Shown one piece after another: positions 56,204 through 64,000 of a stretch of 64,000 bases of DNA. A program made the position numbers and the translations under genes. The first letter of the stretch is position 1, and each line of letters begins with the position of its first letter. Under the pieces are notes generated by a model. The model was not told the DNA's origin. It saw nothing but the letters and a program-made list of their open reading frames with translations, and made no database searches. This DNA comes from Auanema rhodensis (Eukaryota > Nematoda > Chromadorea > Rhabditida > Rhabditidae): contig OZ059899.1 in the NCBI GenBank assembly GCA_964057225.1, positions 11,842,001 through 11,906,000 of the forward strand. The letters are read 5' to 3'.

Positions 56204-58833
56204 ATTTCTATCATTGACCTATTCTCTATAATTCTCTTAATAATGTTCATTCTATCGTTCTTGCCCAATACTTTCTCGCTTTGTATGAACAGTAAAAATC
56301 TCCTATTTCATCCTACTGTAGAACAACCAATAAGAGTTTGCAAACAATAGAAAATCATGAAGTAATGGAGAGCTAGAACAAGAGTGAGTAAGTGAGTAAG
56401 TGATAGTAGAAAAAGAGAATTGTTCTGATATAATTTTTAAGATTGATTGAGTGTCAAGGACAAGGTCAAATTTCAGCTACCTTTTCATGATTATTTAGAA
56501 AGATATGATAAGACAGATAAATGAAGATGCCTTTAATATCATTAATATCCCATAGAAAAGCGAAATTTTCGTATTTTTTTTATGAAACAAGAAGTTAAAG
56601 AAAACAAAAATAGAAATATTGGCATCATTTAGATGTGAATGTGAACAGAAGATAAATTCTTCCATCATCTTCCCGTATTACAACTGAAATCTTATTCTCT
56701 TCATTCTCCATAATCTTTACTCAATATCGCTTCTATTCATCTTTCAACTTGAGGAAACATTAAAAAAAAGAAAAAAAAGTTCAACGATTATAATCGATGG
56801 AAATGTGTTAAAACTTACAAAAACATTTACTGGCCAATAAATTAAATGTTAAACCAAAGGTCTATGCCTTAGGGCCAAATTGCTATTGAATCAGCTGAAC
56901 AATTTTTGTTCAAATATCTTATGATCCTTTATCTGATATCATCTTTCCTACGGTGACCTAAATATGATTTATTCTTTGAATTGAAAGATTCTATTCATGT
57001 TATTTTGATTAATCTTCTTTATATATAAGTCTATTTAGGAATCAAATCTGGAGGAGGAGGAGGAGGACGAGGGAACAGTTGAAACCATTTCAAAATATCT
57101 TTATAATCGTATATTACCTTTAAATGGTATTTAATCTGTTATTAAAAAAAAGAAGAAAATCAATTTGTAATTTTAAGATGCTGAAAATTCGGAAAAAATA
57201 CTTTTACTAAAGCAATTACATAATCGCTATTTTGATGAGTCATATTCAAGTTGGTTTTTCGTTTAATTTTGAAGAAAAAAAGAAGACGAAAATCATCAAA
57301 TTTCAGAATTATTAACTTTACAATATATACAAAATATGGAAAAATGCGCTAATCGATGTCTACAAACATTAAATATAAGAAATGATTTTCAACATCAAAT
57401 ACTTTTGCATCGACTTATAAGTCTTCGTTGTGGAGGATGTAACCAAAATATAAGTATGATTTAAAAATTATTCATTCATTTATATATTATTATTCATAAT
57501 TATAGATCACATTGGTGAAATTCATACGGTTCTTTCATGTGGTTGTGTTACTCATTATGGATGTTCTTTAATTGCGCATAATTTCGAAATTTGCCATGTA
57601 AACGGTTAGCCATCATTACGTTATTTGAATATTTCGCGTGAATTACGTGAATGACAGAAAATGCATGCAAAGTCTCATTTGAATGTTTCAAATTCAAGTT
57701 TTTTGGTTGCATTTGCTAATTGTTTCCGTTTTATTAACTAAGTTTGTTCATTTTTTTTTCAGAAATATCATCAAATCGTTGGTTGAAAGCTATTGCCGCT
57801 CATCTATTTTATTTGCCATATAATCGAGATATAGGAGAATATTCATTTAGCAATGTAATACTATTATATAATTAGTATAATTAAAAATAATTTATTATTT
57901 TAGATCAGAATGCTTGTTAAGAATAGTGGTGTGGGATTCATAGCATTCCAACAAGGACAATTGATTTTATACGTTACTGATGAATTCAGATTCAATTCCA
58001 TTTTTTTTAAAATAAACCCAGGAATTCTTAAAGAGATTGAGACAGCAAATGTTGTTTTTGCATTTGATATACCAAGAGTAGAAAAAGCAGTAGCTGAGAT
58101 GAAGAATTGTCGTATAGAGGGCTCAGATGATGAACGGGCTCAAGTTCAAGATGTCTGCCCTGAAGCCCCTAATTTATCGGCTCAGGTTATTCTTATTATT
58201 TATTAATTGCATGATTATCTTGTTTAAGGCTGAGAAATACATAGTCCAAGCTCAAGCTCGTGCTTTGAAGCGCATTTTTCAATTTTGTTTTTTTGAAGTT
58301 CATCAACGAGATAGGGGAGGAATGTTTTTTTCTCCTCGTCGGTTTCCAAAAAAAGCGATTCTGGAGCAATGGTTGAAGGAAGAAAGCAAGAAGCGAGATC
58401 TCTGTGGTTTGAATCAGGTAATATTCACAAATAAAAGGTTATTTATAACATAAAGTTTGAAGTTATATCAACAACTAGTTGGTATGTATGAAATATTTGT
58501 GAGCAGTCGACCATGCTCTCTTCCCTGTAATACTTTTATGATGTTTTCTAACGTTCGTATGTTAATGGTAAGATAATTTATTAAATTTTAAAATTTCAAT
58601 TAATACTACTTAGGAGTTAAGAACGTATATTTACTCTAAAATTACGGACAGAAATCAGATTATTGATGCACTTGTTAATTGGATTGCCTGTAGCTGGCAG
58701 AGCAAGTATTTGGTAAGAAATGCAATTATAAGGAATATATTCATTTATATATATTCATTTGTAGGAATATTCACAACAGCATTCAAGATCTTCATTGGAA
58801 AGTGATCTAGAAGTTATTCAAGGAACAGAATAA
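55199..58833 (+). CDS. Unrecognised protein with a partial RING-like cysteine cluster, 422 aa
   Basis: I do not recognise this family. Eleven exons close in phase: 55199-55225, 57039-57126, 57178-57249, 57307-57453, 57506-57604, 57763-57854, 57904-58185, 58229-58417, 58463-58567, 58614-58712 and 58765-58833. The ATG lies three bases after TTCAG, a likely trans-splice site, and is separated from exon 2 by a 1.8-kb intron carrying an inverted-repeat element. The N-terminus is acidic (EEEEEDEG). Around residues 95-130 lies CGGC, 14 residues, then CGC, HYGC and later CH: the first half of a RING or related zinc fold, with the second half not obvious. The centre (about 160-260) is globular, with VKNSGVGFIAFQQGQLILYV. 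A basic helical part follows (AQARALKRIFQF, KKAILEQWLKEESKK). The tail is SRSSLESDLEVIQGTE. No signal peptide or membrane segment. Three introns end in AAG. Confidence 0.75.
55328..55605. repeat. Short inverted-repeat (MITE-like) element, copy 2
   Basis: Inner inverted repeats GGGTTACGGTAGC (55410-55422) and its exact complement (55575-55587) enclose 152 bases, with CAA directly outside both ends as a possible 3-bp target duplication. An outer pair GTCATCTGT (55328-55336) and ACAGATGAC (55597-55605) also matches in inverted orientation. The right end has the same 9-base spacing between motifs as copy 1. Lies inside intron 1 of the 422-residue gene. Confidence 0.6.
56168..56202. repeat. (CT)n microsatellite
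   Basis: CT array in intron 1 of the 422-residue gene. Confidence 0.9.
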
Positions 58834-59033
58834 GATGTATCTATTAAAATCATTACTTCAACAATCATCTCTTCAATACTATATTGTTATTTATGAAATC
58901 TAATTTCATATTTATTTTTCTACCAAAACATTTCGTGTTCTTTTACATATTTGACTTAAAACAATTCCATTAATCATGTCATTTTATCAGTTAAGTCATC
59001 TAGTCTATATCTATCTAATCTCGCAACTTCATA

Positions 59034-59105
59034 CTTTTGGAATGCCTAAATTGTTATATGATTTGCTCACTTCTTTTGATATCAAGTCAATTTAGGCATC
59101 AAAAG
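59034..59105. ncRNA. miRNA-like hairpin 1 (candidate)
   Basis: CTTTTG, a two-base bulge, then a perfect 12-bp stem ATGCCTAAATTG (59042-59053) with CAATTTAGGCAT (59088-59099), then CAAAAG. The 34-base interior can pair partly. Total 72 bases, like a pre-miRNA. Strand and expression unknown; it may instead be a palindromic repeat. Confidence 0.3.
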
Positions 59106-59831
59106 AATAAAAGTTTCAGCGTTCTCTCTGTTTAGTATCATCCATGTAATGGATATGAACTATATTCTTGCAACAGTGTCATATGGTGTACATAAAAACA
59201 ATTGTTTTTCTCTCTTTTTCACCTTTTATCTCTTTAAATCTTCAATTGTATTTTCATTTCAATTTACACTGCTTTTCAAGTGTTTTTTATTTGTTTCAAA
59301 ACAATAGTCGCGTAGATTCCTTGTCCTGTTCAAACTAAGGAAAATGGAACAATTGTCATATGCTGTACATAGTTAGTAGGTTTATTGTATCTTATCGTAT
59401 TTCCTTTCTTTCAGTTTATATATTGTAATCAGTTTTTACTCTGTGTACCTATCATCATATTATCAATTTATTTTTTAAAATCATTATTACATTAGCAATT
59501 CATTGTAGACATTTACTTAATGATTCGGTTGACAATAATTATTTATACAAAATAAATACATATATGTATTCTAAAGCACATACATTTAGAAATGAAAACA
59601 TACCTCAATAGACATAACAAAGGAATTGATGTTGAAAATGTTGAAATAACAACGAAACCAACCGCTTAGTGTGTTCGCAAATTTGAAAATGAATAAGCGA
59701 TGAAAATTAGCATGCTGCCACACAATGAAGTTTCAATTCAGTTCAGCAAACAAAACTTATTTTTAATCAAGTATTGTGTTGTCTAAACTGAATAGAAAGC
59801 TACATTTGAAACTTAGTTCGGTTAAGACACC

Positions 59832-59901
59832 GCTGTTCAAACGATTAAAGTCCCTTTACATTATATTTTACTTGTAAACGACACTCAATCGTTCGAACAG
59901 C
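59832..59901. ncRNA. miRNA-like hairpin 2 (candidate)
   Basis: GCTGTTC pairs with GAACAGC, one mismatch, AACGATT with AATCGTT, small internal loops, GTC with GAC and TTTACA with TGTAAA around a 12-base loop. About 23 pairs in 70 bases, pre-miRNA size. No match to a miRNA seed I remember. Confidence 0.3.
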
Positions 59902-60728
59902 AAAATCTAATTAAAAGTTGCTAAAAGAGTTTAAGGGCGATGTCTCTGGCGTAGTTCAGACCACAAACTTTAATCATCTCCTAAATCTGATGATGCTGAA
60001 CGACGTCAGTGACAGTTTTCTTCATGTAAATAGCAGAAGCGAATTTGAAAAATAAAGTGTCAATTCAAAAGATTGGCTGCATATGTTTAGAGGGGATTAT
60101 ATATACTAAGTTCCAAAGCAAGATAGCACCGCCTATATTCTGATAAGTTTTAAAATAAAACTTTTTTCTGCCTGATTATAACATGAGCACGTAAAAACAT
60201 TAGTGACACATCCATAAAATTATTCAATTTGGTTGCATTCATTTTCTTTTTTTTACAGAAAAATAATGATCATGTTTTAAAACATTTAATCGCATGATGT
60301 ATGATTAATATCTCGGAATTAATAATTCAAATTATTCTCACTTCAGTTTTGTCATACTTCGTTAAAAAGAAAAAATTTATTAGAGCATGTATCCTGGGAC
60401 ATAAATCAAAATAACAAAATGCTTGAATTTGCACAAGGAAACCTGAGCGGCTTCAGACAATTGTTTCCTACAATGCGAGACTAAACTACAAAGCCTTAGA
60501 TGGCACAACTTCGGAGTAATGGCTTTAGCTCAGCCATACTTTTGAAATCCGTAAGAATTTAGAAAAAACCGGGATAATCAGCAGGATGTGGATGACTGAA
60601 CGATCATCAATGCCTTAAAGGAATCACAAAAACCATACAACCATATTAGGAAATATTAACATGCTCAAGGTGAAATACTATAAAAATCTGTTTCACTATA
60701 AAACTTCTATGACAACTAGAAAACTTTT

Positions 60729-62225
60729 CTAGTACTTAACAATCTTCTTGATGGCATCAAAGACCTTCCATTTCGTTGGTAAGTAGAAAGGCTCATATAC
60801 ATGAGGGAATGGAGTGTCATAACCACAGACACGCTCAATTGGAGCTTCCAATGAGAGGAAGCAACGACGCTGTAAATAGATTATAAGTCTTACTATGATA
60901 TGAAGCTAATTTACCTGAATAGTAGCAGCAATTTCAGCACCGAAACCACTAGTAATTGGGGCTTCGTGGGTGACAACAAGACGTCCGGTCTTCAAGACAC
61001 TCTACAACAAATTTTTCAAAATTCTTCCAACTAATCAAGATATTACTTCGCAAATGTGGTCTTCATCCCATGGTTGAATAGTAGCAAGGTCAATAACTTC
61101 TACGGATACTCCCAAGTCCTTTTTGGCCATTTCAGCAGCTTCAAGAGCAACATGAACTTGGGTTCCCCAGGCAACAAGAGTGACATCAGTTCCTATAAAG
61201 GTATTAATGAAAGTATCAGATTAGTCTAGGGATACCCGACACGACGGTTTCAGCTTTGCCAATGGGTATAGTATAATCCCCAGCTGGTACTTCTTCAACA
61301 GCCATACGGTAGAGGATCTGAATCAATTATATGTATATTGTTTAAGAGAGAACAAGCTACAACCTTAGGCTCGAAGAAAATACATGGATCAGGGTCACGG
61401 ATACAGCTGAGTAATAATCCTTTAGCTTGAATAGGGCCACGGGGAACGACAACCTAGAATATAAGTATTAAGCCGATACAATATCAATTTTCAAACTTTA
61501 AGTCCTGGTGTGTGTGTGAAATGCGCTTCTGGAGATTGAGAATGGTAAAGAGCTCCATGACCTACTGCTCCCCAGGTGGCACGAATAGTCAAACTTCCAC
61601 AATTGAAAAGATTTCCAGATCTATATCTATATTTAGCTGCTTCATTGACAATCTAAAAATACTTTACGTTATTGAATCAATTAGTAAGGTTTACTTGATC
61701 GTAAGCAGGGAAAATGTAATCTCCAAATTGAATTTCGGCAATAGCAGTAGAACCAGCTACAGCAAGACCAACTCCAAATCCAGCAATACCTTGCTCACAG
61801 AGAGGAGTATTGAAAACTCTGTCTTTGCCTGAAAATTACCTATGAGCGCATAATCTATACTCTGTACTTTACCATATTTATCTTGAAGCCCTAAGGAACA
61901 ACGAAATACACCTCCGAATGCGACATCTTCTCCGAAGATAACCTGCAACATTGAATATATGAATATCTAACGAATGGCGAATGCTAACAGCTGAATCGTC
62001 AGTTTTCATAGCGACGTCCATAGCACTGTTGACAGCTTGACATAAGTTCATCTTAGTAAGATCTCCTCCTTAACAAAAAAGTTTATTTCTAATCGAAAGA
62101 TATATACACGAACCATTAAGGCTAGGAGAAGCAACTGATGGTTGAAAAGTAAAATGAGCTGCCGATCGTGTTTGAGCTAATGGAATAACTCCCCTAGTTG
62201 TTAAAGAAAGTACTCGTGAAGCCAT
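60729..62225 (-). CDS. bckdhb: Branched-chain 2-oxoacid dehydrogenase E1 beta subunit, 365 aa
   Basis: Mitochondrial matrix enzyme component that, with E1 alpha, decarboxylates the oxoacids of leucine, isoleucine and valine using thiamine diphosphate. Ten exons on the minus strand close in phase: 62225-62114, 62068-61989, 61942-61873, 61828-61695, 61652-61497, 61453-61364, 61317-61236, 61192-61047, 61001-60915 and 60869-60729. The N-terminus ([21 protein letters not shown]) is an arginine-rich mitochondrial presequence. Family blocks include [37 protein letters not shown], the [13 protein letters not shown] and [13 protein letters not shown] segments, [28 protein letters not shown] and [11 protein letters not shown]. 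These separate it from pyruvate dehydrogenase E1 beta. The gene lies about 300 bases downstream of ZC3H15 on the same strand. Confidence 0.94.
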
Positions 62226-62523
62226 ATCTTAGATTAGTTCCATTAAAAGAAGAAAATTGTAAAAACAACGAAAGATACATGGCGTTATCACGCAATGAAA
62301 GAAAAAAAAGGAAAAAGAAAAGTGCTCATTTATAATCATAAATAAGATGATACTCAAGAGCCACCACGGCTTGTAACCACCAATACAAAAAAAAAATTTC
62401 AGCAAACGAAGATAATAATATTTCGTGCTAATAACAACGGACGTGCCCATTTAAAACAAAATAATTCTCTCAAAAGTTGAAATCTAACACGAATGAAAAT
62501 GAAAATGAAATTTTCAATCAGCA

Positions 62524-64000
62524 TTAGCTTGCTGAGGCAGACGCGTCGTTTTCATCTTCAGAATCTAAGCCTTCTACGTCCTCTACGTCGAACAAATCTT
62601 CATTGATAGCCATTTGGGCAACACCGGCTGCAAGTCAATTATTTTGAAAGCAGCGATAGCGTTGAAAACTAACCACCAAGAGCATCAGCGCCTGAAGCGG
62701 CCTCCTCATCTTCGTCCATACCCTCAAACTTGAAGAAGTTGGCATCGATTTCAAAGATATTCTCATTAGCCTGTAAAAGGAATATACGAATTAAAATTAG
62801 AGAAATAAATAACCTCGGCATCTTCTCTTTCATAACAGACATCATCAGCTTCGTCGTCGTCGGCAATAAGATCGGCGTTGAAAGTAAACAAATCTCTTCC
62901 TGTCATTCCCAACTTAAATAATTAATAAAAATGACTGATAAAATCTCTAATTCAATTACAGCTTTTCCCATTTTAACTTTTTCCTTCTTGGCTTTCATAT
63001 CAGCTTCTTCTTTTTCTTTCTTCTCTCTCAGCTTCTTCTTCTTCCAGGCAACAAAGGATTGAAGGGTAATCTTGGTAAGATTCTTCGAAGAAAGAGCGGC
63101 TCGCTAAATATCAGATGTTAAATATATGCCAAAACTAAGCCTAATTTACTTCTTTCTCGATTAATTCTTCGAGACTGATCTCATTTTCCTTCTTCTGGTC
63201 TTCCATCTTCTTTCTATCCTTCTTCAGAATATATCTGACATTGAACAATGTAATTACTTTAACCATAAGTCTTCATACCCTTCTGGAAGACAATGACGAT
63301 ATTGGCATTTATCTCCACCATTGGGACACTCCCAGAACCATCCGTATTTAGATTCTTCTACAGCTTGAATGAAGTATTTGCACTGGAAAATAAACCAAAT
63401 TTAAGAATTATCTTAGGTTATACATACCACAATTGAAGTAAGAGCCTTATTAGCTGCAGTTTGTTTCTGATCAACAACGGTCTTCAATTTGTCTTCATCC
63501 CAGTCGTCCATGTTATCTAAAACTGTTCGTTATCAGAACTTTTAAAATAAAAAAAATTAAACCTGCTCCTTCTTCACCAAGATCTCTGCTGTCGACATAA
63601 AGATTCTTCTTAACAGTCTTCTGCTCTACGGCAAGATCGTGACTGAACTTACACTTGCTTCCCTTGTGGCACATACCTTGTTTGAAGAACAAACAAACTA
63701 TAGATTTAGGATCAACCTCTGCAGAACAGTAAAATAAACTGGGTAAAAGGCTGAACAAAACCTTTGCCAACTTTTTGTTCTACTGGTCTCAGGAGATTAT
63801 TCAGATCGAGAAGGGGATCAATATCCTTCTCCTTCTTCTTAGCTAGAGCATCTGCTAACAACTTCTCCTTACTCTGATTATTTCCACGAATCTTGAAAAT
63901 TAAAAATAGCTTAAACTTGGTAAAAATTAAACAGTACTTGACTTTGAACTTGTTGGACATATTTTTGATTCTTATTACCCTTCTTGTTTTTTAAACCAAA
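62524..64000 (-). CDS. ZC3H15/DFRP1-type CCCH zinc-finger protein, 5' partial
   Basis: DRG family regulatory protein 1: binds and stabilises the translational GTPase DRG1 and associates with ribosomes. The gene runs off the right edge of the window; the first residues seen are [19 protein letters not shown], near the family's N-terminus. The first CCCH finger has C-x7-C-x5-C-x3-H spacing ([16 protein letters not shown]). The second lies in [19 protein letters not shown] with CQYRH. The DFRP region follows with [24 protein letters not shown], and then [11 protein letters not shown] and [13 protein letters not shown]. The tail is strongly acidic and ends ASASAS. The introns are short. Two exon starts use AAG acceptors (63890 region and 62932 region). 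Confidence 0.93.

Larger units (their letters stand above)
58834..60728. other. Intergenic between convergent genes, with two hairpins
   Basis: Both flanking genes end here. Holds two strong imperfect hairpins (59034-59105 and 59832-59901, listed). The remainder is AT-rich with no coding signal. Confidence 0.55.

Noticed and set aside
59985-60010. TGATGA with nearby CTGA, considered as a C/D snoRNA
   Set aside because: No properly spaced D box or terminal stem.

Overview
This is nuclear DNA from a nematode, probably a chromadorean. Evidence: a cuticle collagen with a nematode N-terminus, spliced orthologs of worm muscle and neuron genes (pat-10, unc-29, dlk-1, an lfe-2-like kinase), AT-rich codons, mostly 40-60 nt introns with TTTCAG-like ends, and splice-acceptor-like sites just before many start codons, as expected for spliced-leader addition. 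I cannot name the species.

Layout: cuticle collagen (+, 256-1271); troponin C pat-10 (-, 2522-4230); unrecognised Cys-rich protein (+, 5004-5658); double-BTB four-zinc-finger protein (+, 6282-8573), followed 147 bases later by FAM91 (+, 8721-12400); about 8.4 kb without a recognisable gene; GOPC-like Golgi PDZ protein (+, 20803-22659); about 4.3 kb without a gene; inositol-trisphosphate 3-kinase with two alternative N-termini (+, 26947-32710); trimethylguanosine synthase TGS1 (+, 35286-37732); acetylcholine receptor subunit unc-29 (+, 39860-42108); MAP3K dlk-1 (+, 45677-49990); tRNA-Val(AAC) (-, 51223-51295); unrecognised 422-residue protein with a partial RING-like cysteine cluster (+, 55199-58833); BCKDHB (-, 60729-62225); and ZC3H15 (-, 62524 to the window edge, 5' part missing).

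Most gene models were built by hand exon by exon, and the reading phase closes across every junction; that is the main support for the two unrecognised genes. Functionally this is a normal housekeeping, neuromuscular and Golgi mixture: pat-10 and unc-29 act in muscle, dlk-1 in axon stress signalling, FAM91 and GOPC at the trans-Golgi, and TGS1 makes the cap found on snRNAs and spliced leaders. Several of these genes lie on C. elegans chromosome I (from memory), so the block may be conserved synteny.

Most noteworthy: a short inverted-repeat element family near 53-55.6 kb, two miRNA-like hairpins near 59 kb, frequent AAG 3' splice sites, the conserved C-terminal SDGLSD activation motif in DLK-1 and a possible short DLK-1 isoform, the alternative N-termini of the IP3 kinase, and the two unrecognised genes. 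I found no CRISPR array, insertion sequence, prophage or virus.
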